64,000 nucleotides of DNA from Streptomyces griseocarneus (GTDB taxonomy: Bacteria > Actinomycetota > Actinomycetes > Streptomycetales > Streptomycetaceae). Location: assembly GCA_003674045.1 (NCBI GenBank), contig PENC01000033.1:1-64000 (forward strand), written 5' to 3'. The notes under the pieces were generated by a model, which was not told the origin of the DNA, did not search any database, and saw only the letters and a list, made by a program, of their open reading frames with translations. Positions 41,463 through 50,178 of the stretch are shown here, piece after piece. The stretch's first letter is position 1. The number at the start of each line of letters is the position of its first letter. A program made the translations under genes and the position numbers.

Positions 41463-43085
41463 TTGTCCCGTACCCGCACCCGCCGTTCAACCGGCCGGCT
41501 CGCAGGCTCCGCGATAGCCTCCGCGGTCGCTCTGGCCGTACTGCCCGCCGGCCCGGCCTTCGCCGACGGCTCGGCCACCCCGCACCTGGACGCCGTCGAG
41601 CAGACGCTCCGTCAGGTCTCACCGGGGCTCGAGGGCGATGTGTGGGAGCGCACCAGCGGTAACAAGCTGGACGCCTCCGCCGCGGACCCGACCGACTGGC
41701 TGCTCCAGACCCCCGGCTGCTGGGGCGACGACAAGTGCGCCGAGCGCCCCGGGACCAAGCGGCTGCTCGCCAAGATGACCGAGAACATCTCGCAGGCGAC
41801 GCGCACGGTCGACATCTCCACGCTGGCCCCGTTCCCCAACGGCGCCTTCCAGGACGCGATCGTCGCCGGCCTCAAGTCCTCGGCGGAGGCGGGCAACAAG
41901 CTCAAGGTCCGCATCCTCGTCGGCGCCGCGCCGATCTACCACATGAACGTCGTGCCGTCGAAGTACCGCGACGAGCTGAACAGCAAGCTCGGCAAGGCCG
42001 CGGGCAACATCACGCTGAACGTGGCGTCGATGACCACGTCCAAGACGGCGTTCTCCTGGAACCACTCCAAGCTCCTGGTCGTCGACGGCCAGTCGGCCAT
42101 CACCGGCGGCATCAACGGCTGGAAGGACGACTACGTCGACACCGCGCACCCGGTGTCCGACGTCGACCTCGCCCTCACCGGCCCCGCCGCCGGTTCCGCG
42201 GGCCGCTACCTCGATCAGCTCTGGTCCTGGACCTGCCAGAACAAGAGCAACATCGCGAGCGTCTGGTTCGCCTCGTCCAACGGTGCCGACTGCATGCCGA
42301 CACTGCAGAAGGACGCCAACCCCAAGTCCGGCCCGGCCACCGGCAATGTGCCGGTGATCGCCGTCGGCGGCCTCGGCGTGGGCATCAAGGACAAGGACGC
42401 GTCCTCGGCCTTCCGTCCGGACCTGCCGAGCGCCTCCGACACCAAGTGCGTGGTCGGCCTGCCCGACAAGACCAACGCGGACCGCGACTACGACACGGTC
42501 AACCCCGAGGAGAGCGCCCTGCGGGCGCTGGTGGCCAGTGCCAAGAGCCACGTCGAGATCTCCCAGCAGGACCTCAACGCGACCTGCCCGCCCCTGCCGC
42601 GCTACGACGTCCGCCTCTACGACGCCGTCGCCGCGAAGCTGGCCTCGGGCGTCAAGGTCCGTATCGTCGTCAGCGACCCGGAGAACCGCGGCGCGGTCGG
42701 CAGCGGCGGCTACTCGCAGATCAAGTCGCTGAACGAGATCAGTGACCTGATCCGCAATCGCCTCGCACTGATCACCGGCGGGCAGCCGGGCGCCAAGGCC
42801 GCGATGTGCAGCAACCTCCAGCTCGCGCCCGCCCGCAGCTCCGACAACCCCAAGTGGGCCGACGGCCACCCGTACCCGCAGCACCACAAGCTCGTCTCCG
42901 TGGACGACTCGGCCTTCTACATCGGCTCGAAGAACCTCTACCCCTCGTGGCTCCAGGACTTCGGCTACATCGTCGAGAGCCCGGAGGCGGCCAAGCAGCT
43001 GAACGCGAAGCTGCTCGCCCCGCAGTGGCAGTACTCGAAGGCGGGCGCCACGTTCGACTACGAGCGCGGCGTGTGCCAGGGCTGA
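41463..43085 (+). CDS. pld: Secreted phospholipase D, 540 aa
   Basis: The TTG at 41463 has AAGGA seven bases before it; an ATG at 41424 is an alternative. The signal peptide (AIASAVALAVLPAGPAFADG) leads to the two HKD half-sites, WNHSKLLVVDGQSAITGGIN and HHKLVSVDDSAFYIGSKN, each with downstream Asp/Asn. Length and flanking sequence match Streptomyces PLDs that hydrolyse phospholipids and exchange head groups. A strong terminator follows. Confidence 0.93.
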   Translation: MSRTRTRRSTGRLAGSAIASAVALAVLPAGPAFADGSATPHLDAVEQTLRQVSPGLEGDVWERTSGNKLDASAADPTDWLLQTPGCWGDDKCAERPGTKRLLAKMTENISQATRTVDISTLAPFPNGAFQDAIVAGLKSSAEAGNKLKVRILVGAAPIYHMNVVPSKYRDELNSKLGKAAGNITLNVASMTTSKTAFSWNHSKLLVVDGQSAITGGINGWKDDYVDTAHPVSDVDLALTGPAAGSAGRYLDQLWSWTCQNKSNIASVWFASSNGADCMPTLQKDANPKSGPATGNVPVIAVGGLGVGIKDKDASSAFRPDLPSASDTKCVVGLPDKTNADRDYDTVNPEESALRALVASAKSHVEISQQDLNATCPPLPRYDVRLYDAVAAKLASGVKVRIVVSDPENRGAVGSGGYSQIKSLNEISDLIRNRLALITGGQPGAKAAMCSNLQLAPARSSDNPKWADGHPYPQHHKLVSVDDSAFYIGSKNLYPSWLQDFGYIVESPEAAKQLNAKLLAPQWQYSKAGATFDYERGVCQG

Positions 43086-43106
43086 CCGGGCCCGCATGAG
43101 TGAGGG

Positions 43107-43152
43107 GGCTCCCGCCCCGCGCCTGTGGTGGGCGCGGGGCGGGAGCCTTTTT
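43107..43152 (+). terminator. Strong intrinsic terminator of pld
   Basis: GGCTCCCGCCCCGCGCC (43107-43123) pairs perfectly with GGCGCGGGGCGGGAGCC (43131-43147), followed by TTTTT. The stretch just after (43155-43244) encodes a protein-like tail (ADTFRHLVEDGSTHDLFVPS) without a start, perhaps a gene remnant. Confidence 0.92.
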
Positions 43153-43280
43153 GCGCGCCGCGGAAATGACCTGGCCGACACGTTCCGCCACCTCGTCGAG
43201 GACGGGTCGACCCACGACCTCTTCGTCCCGTCCGAAAGCTCGTGAGCCGGTCTACCGGTGGACGGGACTTGGCGCGCGGC

Positions 43281-43559
43281 TCAGCCCATTTCCGCGCGGG
43301 CGGCCTTGAGGTCGTCCACCAGGAACACATCCTGAGACCACTGTCCGGGCCATGCGGCAAGCACCAGATCCTTTGCCCCGGCCTGTGCCAGCATGGTCCG
43401 CTTTTCGGTTGTGCGGGTGGCCTGGGTGACTATGCCTTTCGCATCGATCCGGACCAGGGTTACGGTTTGTCCACGCCAGGGAAACCCACCCTCGACTGAG
43501 CTCGTGCGGCGGAGGGACGAAGCGTTAAAGTCTGCAAATCTGGGCATGAGTTGCACCAT
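43281..43559 (-). CDS. Hypothetical protein, 92 aa
   Basis: A soluble protein with good codon bias. VEGGFPWRGQTVTLVRIDAK, then ATRTTEKRTMLAQAGAKDLV and AWPGQWSQDVFLVDDLKAAR. An alternative Met start is four codons in (MPRFADFN). No membrane or signal segment. Function unknown. Confidence 0.6.
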   Translation of the reverse strand: MVQLMPRFADFNASSLRRTSSVEGGFPWRGQTVTLVRIDAKGIVTQATRTTEKRTMLAQAGAKDLVLAAWPGQWSQDVFLVDDLKAARAEMG

Positions 43560-43728
43560 AACGGCATCCCCGGCCTTCGGGGCGCGCGATGGCTGGATAT
43601 CTCTCCCGAAGGGTTCCTCGAAGGCCGATTTTGGCTGATCCTACCCGCGCTGCCGGGTTCGTCTTTGGCGCCGTGGCGGCCCGGTGGTGATAAAGGCGCA
43701 GCAGGACACCCCCGCGAGAGGCATGAAT

Positions 43729-43773
43729 CACCACCTGTCAGCGGCCTGTTGTCTCGTCCGTTGACAGGTGGTG
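43729..43773. terminator. Inverted repeat after the cutinase-like gene
   Basis: CACCACCTGTCA (43729-43740) and TGACAGGTGGTG (43762-43773) are exact reverse complements with a 21-nt loop, just beyond the stop of the minus-strand gene at 43816. It may be a terminator or a binding site. The 43560-43728 stretch shows no gene. Confidence 0.5.
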
Positions 43774-43815
43774 AAGGGATTCGGCTACGCGCTCGGCCGA
43801 CGGGTTTTTCCGTTG

Positions 43816-44478
43816 TCACCAGGGATACCAGGCGCCGTTCCACCACTGCTCGTGCGCGCTGTCGTTGTGGTGGTCCATGTTGAAGTCCACGTCGTAGTTT
43901 TTGTTGTGGTTGTCCGGGTAGGTCAGGGGACCGGCGGACTCGTCGCAGATGTAGTCCCGGTCGCAGATCGACTTGACCGGCACGTTGCCGAAGTTCCTGT
44001 CGGTGCCTGCGAGCGGAGCGCCGACGAAAGCGCCGAACGGCTGGGTGGAGCCGTTGCCACCGGGAGGGCCCTGGCGCTTGGGATCCGCGACGAGAACGGC
44101 GTTGACGTTGTCGAACGACCGCCAGTTCTCGGAGACCCAGACGTGCACCACCGCGGCGCCCAGGGAGTACCCGCCCATCTTGACGTGCTGGCCCGGGCAC
44201 GCACCGCGCTGTTCGCGGACCAGCCGGTTGAGCTCGTTGACGCCTGCCCGGACGGCCGCGCCGTTGGGAATGTCGTCGGGGTACCCGACGTGCTGCTGGA
44301 TGTTGCCGACGAAGCGGTCGTTCCACCAGCGGCTCCACGTGCCGCCGACGACGATCGTGTAGGTGTCGTCGCACGGAGCTGTCGTCGCTCTCGTCGGTGC
44401 TGCGGACGCCTGTCCCAGCGAGAGCCCGGACGCCATCAGAAGAGCGGCCGATATGGCCGCGATCCGTCTCGTTCGCAT
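43816..44478 (-). CDS. Secreted cutinase-like/PE-PPE-type serine hydrolase, 220 aa
   Basis: The ATG at 44478 follows GGGGAGA. A signal peptide (IAAISAALLMASGLSLGQAS) precedes YTIVVGGTWSRWWNDRFVGN, the nucleophile elbow GGYSLGAAV, AVLVADPKRQGPPGG and a late His region MDHHNDSAHEQWWNG. The fold is the alpha/beta-hydrolase type seen in cutinases and mycobacterial PE-PPE domains. It probably hydrolyses esters outside the cell. Confidence 0.75.
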   Translation of the reverse strand: MRTRRIAAISAALLMASGLSLGQASAAPTRATTAPCDDTYTIVVGGTWSRWWNDRFVGNIQQHVGYPDDIPNGAAVRAGVNELNRLVREQRGACPGQHVKMGGYSLGAAVVHVWVSENWRSFDNVNAVLVADPKRQGPPGGNGSTQPFGAFVGAPLAGTDRNFGNVPVKSICDRDYICDESAGPLTYPDNHNKNYDVDFNMDHHNDSAHEQWWNGAWYPW

Positions 44479-44928
44479 TCGATTCTCCCCACGGAGTTGG
44501 TCTACGCGTCTGCTTTCCGGTGTGGTGCTCGGTCGGTCGGAGTCACGGGAGGACAGTGGCAGCAACCGATGAAGTTCCGATGAAGCGCCGACGCACGCAG
44601 GTGCGGTGCTCGCTCGGCATGATCTCCGGATCAGGAAGTGGAACGAGCTCGACGAGTCTGCCGAGGCCCACGCGCAGATGGCCGCAGCCGACGCGTCCCA
44701 CTACACCCGACATGGGTCGGCCGGGCCATCCGGTACGTTCCGGAGGGGAAAACGTGCCAGATGACAACTCGCCGCACGCAACGCCGACATGGCTGTTTTT
44801 CGTTTGGCGTCCGCGTGGGTCGTCACCCGGGTGCTCCCACCGCGTCGGCGTCCACCGCGGCTGGTCGCGGCACCTGCTTCCCCACTCCGCAGCCGAGATG
44901 CGCCTGCCCGTCCACCGCGGGGAGGCGC
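44479..44928. other. Gene-poor stretch, 450 bp
   Basis: No well-supported gene. A frame on the plus strand near 44610-44760 reads protein-like (RIRKWNELDESAEAHAQMAA) from a possible GTG, but lacks a ribosome-binding site. It may be a remnant. The rest presumably holds the promoter of the cutinase-like gene. Confidence 0.45.
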
Positions 44929-45564
44929 TCAGAGGATCCCCAGGTCGTAGAAGAGCTGATAGCGGCGCGGGTCGTCCGGCAGGAACCAGTGGAAGCCCTC
45001 CAGGCAGAAGACCGCGACCAGGTTCACCGCGATGACGAGCGCGACGAAGGCGAGTACGAGCATGGCGGCCGTGCGGTGCGGGGACGCCGGGACGGTGGGG
45101 CCCGCGGTGAGGTGGGCGAAGGCCATGACGATGCCGATGGCCAGCACCGAGGCCATGAACAGCACCCATGCCCACACGTACAGGTGCAGTCCCAGCACGG
45201 GCGATCCGTACCCCTTGTCGCCCGGCAGGATGTGGAGCATCGTCTGCCGCCAGGACGCGAATCCCCCTGCCACACAGGCGACCAGGGCCATGCCCCAGCC
45301 CGTCATGTAGTCGCGTCCGGTGATCGTGCCGCGCATGCCCTGACGCACGACGTAACCGGCTCCGATCGCGGCGAGCAGCATGAACATCCGCTGCACCATG
45401 CACAGCGGGCACGGATAGTCCCAGGCCCCGAACTGCACGGACAGCCCGCCGCAGACGACGGCGGTCCAGCCGACGGCGAAGAAGCAGGCGAACCAGAACT
45501 GCGCCTGCGCCGGCAGGCCGGCGGGGCGGGGTTCGGCGGGGGATACGGTCTGTGCGGTCGTCAT
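44929..45564 (-). CDS. DsbB-family disulfide bond formation membrane protein, 211 aa
   Basis: Four or five membrane segments. The redox pair is CPLCMVQRMF (CxxC) in the first periplasm-type loop, preceded by GLSVQFGAWDYP. The C-terminal part ends with VFCLEGFHWFLPDDPRRYQL. DsbB proteins pass electrons from a thiol oxidase to quinone. It starts at TGATG overlapping the DUF5993 gene, a pairing seen in other Streptomyces. Confidence 0.85.
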   Translation of the reverse strand: MTTAQTVSPAEPRPAGLPAQAQFWFACFFAVGWTAVVCGGLSVQFGAWDYPCPLCMVQRMFMLLAAIGAGYVVRQGMRGTITGRDYMTGWGMALVACVAGGFASWRQTMLHILPGDKGYGSPVLGLHLYVWAWVLFMASVLAIGIVMAFAHLTAGPTVPASPHRTAAMLVLAFVALVIAVNLVAVFCLEGFHWFLPDDPRRYQLFYDLGIL

Positions 45565-45740
45565 CAGTAGCTCAGCCCCAGCTTCAGGCTGCTGGTGACG
45601 TGGTGGGCCAGCAGGAAAAGGGTCACGATCAGCAGCACCCACCACGAGCCGAGCACGATCATCCGCCCCTTGCGCCCCGAGTCCTGTCTGAGCAGGGCGA
45701 TCACCAGAGCCAGCAAGCCGGCGAAAATGAGTGTGTCCAC
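45564..45740 (-). CDS. DUF5993-type small membrane protein, 58 aa
   Basis: The GTG at 45740 gives VDTLIFAGLLALVIALLRQD, a basic loop GRKGRM and VLGSWWVLLIVTLFLLAHHV: two membrane helices. Small proteins of this kind precede dsbB in actinobacteria, so it may be a partner. The gene starts inside the 96-bp repeat shared with the FUSC gene's leader. Confidence 0.75.
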   Translation of the reverse strand: MDTLIFAGLLALVIALLRQDSGRKGRMIVLGSWWVLLIVTLFLLAHHVTSSLKLGLSY

Positions 45741-45824
45741 AGCGGCGGACCGTACTGACGGCGCCCGGCTCCCGGCGGGAGCACCACGAGGACACTCCCG
45801 GCGCTCCGCCCGATCAGCGTAAGC
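45729..45824 (-). promoter_or_regulatory. 96-bp duplicated promoter/leader segment, copy A
   Basis: On the minus strand it runs from GCTTACGCTGATCG to GCTGTGGACACACTC and aligns without gaps to 49807-49902, about 80 of 96 bases identical. The GTG of the DUF5993 gene lies in its last 27 bp, which are identical in both copies. Conserved blocks separated by variable ones suggest a shared regulator or leader. Confidence 0.65.
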
Positions 45825-45983
45825 GCTCGCAGCACCCGGCGGTGCTTCCCACAACCGGCGGCCCGCACTCGTTCGGCCGGAAGCCGGTCAGAGCTTCTAC
45901 GGCCAGGCTGGCGCAGAAGCATCTGTAGGCGCGGCCCTCGCGGGGCTACGGTCTGCTCGATGTCACCGTCCCAGGGAGTGGAT

Positions 45984-46376
45984 ATGCGTATCCGTACTGC
46001 CATCGCTGCCTCCGTCCTCGCGCTGACGGCCGTTCTGGGCGCAGGCGGGGTCGGCTCGCCGGCGTCGGCCTCGGCGGTCACACCGGCCAAGGGCACCAAG
46101 GTCACCGACGACTGCGGGGTCCGTTCGGACGGCAGGCTGTACTGCGGCAACAGGGCCGGGGCCAGGGGGTACGCGGACCGCTCCTACCGTTCGGCGACGC
46201 GTGGAACGCTCGTCGGGACGTTCAACTGGTTCCAGTGCTGGGGGCATGGCGACCCGCACCCCGGCGGGAACGACATCTGGTACTGGACGCTGCTCGACAA
46301 CGGCGCGTGGGGCAACGTGCCCGCCGTCGATGTGAACACCGGCCAGGACCCGGCTCCCGGACTGGGGGCGTGCTGA
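45984..46376 (+). CDS. Small secreted SH3-like protein, 130 aa
   Basis: AGGGAG precedes the ATG. A signal peptide (IAASVLALTAVLGAGGVGSP) leads to a mature part with GRLYCGNRAGARGYADRSYR and WFQCWGHGDPHPGGNDIWYW, then GNVPAVDVNTGQDP: the bacterial SH3-like pattern of many Streptomyces exported proteins. Four cysteines could form two disulfides. It may bind cell wall; no enzyme motif. Confidence 0.8.
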   Translation: MRIRTAIAASVLALTAVLGAGGVGSPASASAVTPAKGTKVTDDCGVRSDGRLYCGNRAGARGYADRSYRSATRGTLVGTFNWFQCWGHGDPHPGGNDIWYWTLLDNGAWGNVPAVDVNTGQDPAPGLGAC

Positions 46377-46511
46377 CAGATCCCCGGATGATCTGCTTGC
46401 CGATGTAAACGGTCATCATCGGTCGATTTCACTCAAGCCGCACGGTCGGTATCTCACAGTGCGTAACCTCCAAGCCTCAACTGTTCGGGCGCTGCCCCGG
46501 GAGGTTCGTAC

Positions 46512-48704
46512 ATGACCGGCCAACCCCCGCGCATCGACCGGATGGAAGTGCGCAATTCCATCAGCGGCGGCACCCAGGGCCAGGTGTTCCAGATCGGCAC
46601 CGTCTGGAACGCCCGGCCGCCCGTACCGGCCCCGCTGCCGACCGACTCCCGCCTCGGTACGGTCCTGAAAGCCGCCGCGGTGATCGGCAGCGTCGCCGCC
46701 CTGGCCTGGTTCGCCCTGTGGTGGTCCGGTCTCTGGCGGGCCGGCCCCGGCTGGCTGGGCCTGGCGGTGCCTGCGGTGGCGCCCCTGCTGTGGCTGTACC
46801 GCCCGGAGGGGGCGCTGCGGCGGGCGGACACACGGCAGTTGGCGGCGAGCCTGGCCGCGAGGGTGCTGGACCGGGAGAGCGAACAGCACTACCGCCTGGT
46901 CGGCGTCGACCTCGTCCGGATCAATCTGGGGTACTCGCTGCGCGACCAGCACGGGCGGCAGGCCGACGGCGCCCGGCCGCACGGCAGCATGCTCGGCGGA
47001 GGAACGGGCGTCGGCATGGACGGCGGCACGGATGCCGGAACGGGCGCCGTCACCGTGCCGGACGTCCTCGGCTACTACCGCAAGCTGCGCCCCCGGCGGC
47101 TGGTGATCACCGGGGCGCCCGGCGCCGGGAAGAGCACCCTCGCCATGGAGCTCATGCTCCGCCTCCTCCAGGAGCGCGAGGCCGATGACCTGGTGCCGGT
47201 GCGCGTCCCCCTGGTGACCTGGGACCCACGCAGCGATCTGCGCGAGGTGCTGGTGGACCGCATCGTCCGCACATACGGCTGGCCCCGCGGCCCCGCCCGG
47301 CGGCTGGTGGACGACGGTCGGATCCTCCCCGTCCTGGACGGGCTGGACGAGATGGACCCTCCGCTGCCCAGCGAGCGGATCGACCCGGCCGCGCCCCGCG
47401 CCCGGGCGGCCCTGGAAGCGCTCAACGGCTGGCGCGCCGGACTGGCACCCGGCCCTGTCATCCTCACCAGCCGCGCCGCGCTCTACCGGGCGGTCGGCAA
47501 GAACCACGACGGCCGGCTCGGCATCCGGCTCCTCGACGCGGCCCAGGTGTCCATCGACCCGCTCCGGCCGTCCGACGCCCACTCCTACCTCACCCGCCAG
47601 GCCGCCGCTCCGGAGCGCTGGGCGCCGCTCCTCACCCAGCTGGCCGAGCACGCCGAATCCGGTCCCGCCCGTCTGTTCACCACCCCTTGGCGGCTGTGCC
47701 TGATCAGCGTCGTCTACGCGAACGGCGGCGACCCGGCGGAGCTCCGGGAATTCACCACGGCCGAGCAGCTGGACCATCACCTGCTCTCCCGCTACATCCC
47801 GGCGACCGTGCGCCTGCACGGACGCCGCCGCTACCGGAACCCCCGACGGGTCCACGCCTGGCTGCACCACCTGGCCCGGCATGTCGAGAAGGGCGAAGGC
47901 CGCACCAGCGGCCTGGTCAACCTGCACGAACTGTGGCACCTGGGCAACCACATCCTGATCCGCGTCGCCCTGTCCCTGCTGTACATCGGGACGGCCCGGC
48001 TGTTCTCCCTCCTCATCAGGGACTTGATCCCCGTCGCCCCCGTAGTGGCGACCCTGGTCCTGCTGCCCATTGGCGCGGTGTCGGTCTTCACCATGGACAG
48101 CGAGCCACGGCAGATCAGATCCCTGCGCAGCATGCGCGCGTCCCCGGTGTGGCACGCGATGCTGGCCACCATGCTGGCCCCCGTCGTGCTCACCCCCCTG
48201 GCGGTGCACCTCTTCGGTCCCGTCTCCGGTGTCGGCATCGTCGGCTGCTACATGGTGGCGACGTGGCTGTTCGCGGCGACTCTCCCCGGTCATCCGGCGT
48301 CCGCACTTCCTCGCCACCCCGCGGACGTGCTCCGCGCCGACCTGGCCCGGGGGCTGTGCTGGGCGGCCCTGACCGCCGCCACGGTCCTGATCATCGCCTA
48401 CCACTACCACGCCGTGATCCGCTGTCTTCCCCTCGCCCTGATCACCGCCGTCTATTACATGCTCGTGGTCGGCGGGAAGGCGTACCTCCGCCACCTGATG
48501 TTCGTGCTCATCGCCCGCCGCACGGTCCCGCTGGGGATCGGAGCCTTCCTCAACTGGGCCGTCATCGCGGGTCTGTTGCGGCGCTGCGGGTCCTCCTACG
48601 AGTTCCGGCACCGGGAGCTGCAGTCATGGCTCGCGGCGCGGCCCGCACCCGTACCCGCGCCGGAGCGGCGCGGCTCCGCGAACCGGCCGGAGCCGACGGC
48701 ATAG
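46512..48704 (+). CDS. Membrane-anchored NACHT-type STAND NTPase, 730 aa
   Basis: The N terminus carries NSISGGTQGQVFQIGTVWNA, a short repeat-like motif typical of Streptomyces NACHT and effector-associated proteins. Two membrane helices follow (about 48-95). The NACHT domain has Walker A VITGAPGAGKSTLAMELMLR, Walker B ILPVLDGLDEMDP and sensor LTSRAALYR. The C-terminal 260 residues contain about six membrane segments instead of repeats. It probably senses a ligand and oligomerises at the membrane; relatives act in antiphage conflict. Monocistronic. Confidence 0.85.
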   Translation: MTGQPPRIDRMEVRNSISGGTQGQVFQIGTVWNARPPVPAPLPTDSRLGTVLKAAAVIGSVAALAWFALWWSGLWRAGPGWLGLAVPAVAPLLWLYRPEGALRRADTRQLAASLAARVLDRESEQHYRLVGVDLVRINLGYSLRDQHGRQADGARPHGSMLGGGTGVGMDGGTDAGTGAVTVPDVLGYYRKLRPRRLVITGAPGAGKSTLAMELMLRLLQEREADDLVPVRVPLVTWDPRSDLREVLVDRIVRTYGWPRGPARRLVDDGRILPVLDGLDEMDPPLPSERIDPAAPRARAALEALNGWRAGLAPGPVILTSRAALYRAVGKNHDGRLGIRLLDAAQVSIDPLRPSDAHSYLTRQAAAPERWAPLLTQLAEHAESGPARLFTTPWRLCLISVVYANGGDPAELREFTTAEQLDHHLLSRYIPATVRLHGRRRYRNPRRVHAWLHHLARHVEKGEGRTSGLVNLHELWHLGNHILIRVALSLLYIGTARLFSLLIRDLIPVAPVVATLVLLPIGAVSVFTMDSEPRQIRSLRSMRASPVWHAMLATMLAPVVLTPLAVHLFGPVSGVGIVGCYMVATWLFAATLPGHPASALPRHPADVLRADLARGLCWAALTAATVLIIAYHYHAVIRCLPLALITAVYYMLVVGGKAYLRHLMFVLIARRTVPLGIGAFLNWAVIAGLLRRCGSSYEFRHRELQSWLAARPAPVPAPERRGSANRPEPTA

Positions 48705-48722
48705 CTGCGGTGGCCGCCTCGC

Positions 48723-49769
48723 TCAGTCGCTCTCCCCGAGCTCGGTGAGGATCTGCTGGACCGGCCGGCGCAGGGCGACCTCCACGGGGTGCTTGGCCGT
48801 GCGGATGTACGCGGTCAGGTCCTCACGCGCGGCGGCCACGGTGGCGGGGGCGTCGGCGTGACCGTCGAGGGTGTGCTCGACGGCCTTGGCCGTGGCGGCC
48901 GCGAGGCCGGGGAGCGCGCCGCGGGCTCGGACGAGGTCCGGGCCGAGGTCGGGGCGGGCGGCGAAGGCGGCGGTCTCCTTGGCCAGGGTCTGTACGGGGA
49001 GGGCGAGTTCGGCGGCGAGGGCGATGCGGCGCATGAGGTGCCGTACATCGGCGCGGTGGCCGAGGTGCAGGGGGTTGAAGCGCATGGCCCGCTCCGCCGC
49101 CCGGGCCTGCGTGAGGTTGGCACCGACCGCCTGGGCGTCCTCGCGTACGCGCTCCAGGTTGCCCGCGGCCACGTCGGGGTCCGTCCCGATCGCGGCCGTG
49201 GTGGAGGTCAGCGAACGGACCAGCCGCTCGCTGCTGTCCCGGGCCAGGGCGGCCAGCACCCGCGGGGGATTGGGAGGCCAGAGCAGCGGAGCCAGCAGAA
49301 GGGTCACCGCGAGGCCCGTCGCGGTTTCCCACAACCGGCGCCAGGCGTAGGCGTCGGGCGAGGCACTGGTGGTGAAGACGAGCAGAGTGGAGATCGCCAC
49401 CTGGCTGTTGAGCGTTCCGCCCACGCGCAGGGCCATGCCCAGGAGCATGCCCGCCCCCACCGCGACCGCGAGGGCCGCCGTCGAGGGGTGCAGGACATGG
49501 AGCACCGTGATGCCCAGCACCTCGCCCGCGACCACGCCCACCAGGCGTTGCGTCGACAGCGTGACCGCCGACATCGGGTCGCTGCGCAGGGCGATCAGCG
49601 GGACGAGCGTGGCGTAGACCGGCAGCGGATCGGAGCCGAGCCACCGGGCGGCCTGCCACGCGGCGACGGCGGTGACCACGACCCGGGCCGCCCCGGGGAA
49701 GTCCGCCCGGACGACCTTCAGGGCGCGCCGCCACGCTCCAAGGTGCGCGCCTGCCTGCTCACTCGACAC
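48723..49769 (-). CDS. FUSC-family membrane transporter, 348 aa
   Basis: The GTG at 49769. About six membrane helices in the first 180 residues (VYATLVPLIALRSDPMSAVT, RLVGVVAGEVLGITVLHVLH, VGAGMLLGMALRVGGTLNSQ) and a helical cytosolic half. It matches FUSC/aromatic acid exporter proteins such as YccS, of which one half-unit is present. The stop lies 18 bp from the NACHT gene's end. A 19-codon leader (49818-49759) overlaps its start. Confidence 0.8.
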   Translation of the reverse strand: MSSEQAGAHLGAWRRALKVVRADFPGAARVVVTAVAAWQAARWLGSDPLPVYATLVPLIALRSDPMSAVTLSTQRLVGVVAGEVLGITVLHVLHPSTAALAVAVGAGMLLGMALRVGGTLNSQVAISTLLVFTTSASPDAYAWRRLWETATGLAVTLLLAPLLWPPNPPRVLAALARDSSERLVRSLTSTTAAIGTDPDVAAGNLERVREDAQAVGANLTQARAAERAMRFNPLHLGHRADVRHLMRRIALAAELALPVQTLAKETAAFAARPDLGPDLVRARGALPGLAAATAKAVEHTLDGHADAPATVAAAREDLTAYIRTAKHPVEVALRRPVQQILTELGESD

Positions 49770-49806
49770 CGGTGGCACCTCCGGCGGTCTCCGCCCCGGC
49801 GGAAGC

Positions 49807-49902
49807 GAGTGTGTCCACAGCGGCGGACCGTACCGACGGCCGCACGTGCCCGGCGGCAACGCCCCGGAGACACTCCTGGCACTCCGCTCGATCAGCGTAA
49901 GC
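49807..49902 (-). promoter_or_regulatory. 96-bp duplicated promoter/leader segment, copy B
   Basis: Ungapped copy of 45729-45824. The GTG that starts the DUF5993 gene in copy A here begins a 19-residue peptide (VDTLASAGAETAGGATGVE) whose stop overlaps the FUSC start region. That suggests translational coupling through a leader. Confidence 0.6.
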
Positions 49903-50043
49903 ACCGCAGGCCGGCATTCCCGCGGATGACCGGATCGAGGTTGCCAGTGGGCGTACTTCACATCTTCAGATGAACACTGTCGGACGGAGGTATCCCGTCG
50001 CGAGCCCTGGGCATAGTGATGCTTGTTGACGGAAGGAGCCGTT

Positions 50044-50178
50044 GTGACCGTCTCCGCCACCGACCGCAACGCTCCTGCCCCCGGCTCTCCCGGCCCCCGG
50101 GCCCGTACGGCCGTGTCCGTCGTGCTCACCGCGACGCCCCTCCGGTCGCGGCGGCCGAGTACCGGACGGCCCCGATGA
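50044..50178 (+). CDS. Small upstream ORF/leader, 44 aa, coupled to the acyltransferase gene
   Basis: The GTG at 50044 follows GGAAGGAGCC, a strong ribosome-binding site, and the stop overlaps the next ATG (ATGA). The peptide is Pro/Arg/Thr-rich without a domain. The acyltransferase's own ATG lacks as good a site, so translation may depend on this leader. A lost frame connection to the acyltransferase N terminus is also possible. Confidence 0.45.
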   Translation: MTVSATDRNAPAPGSPGPRARTAVSVVLTATPLRSRRPSTGRPR

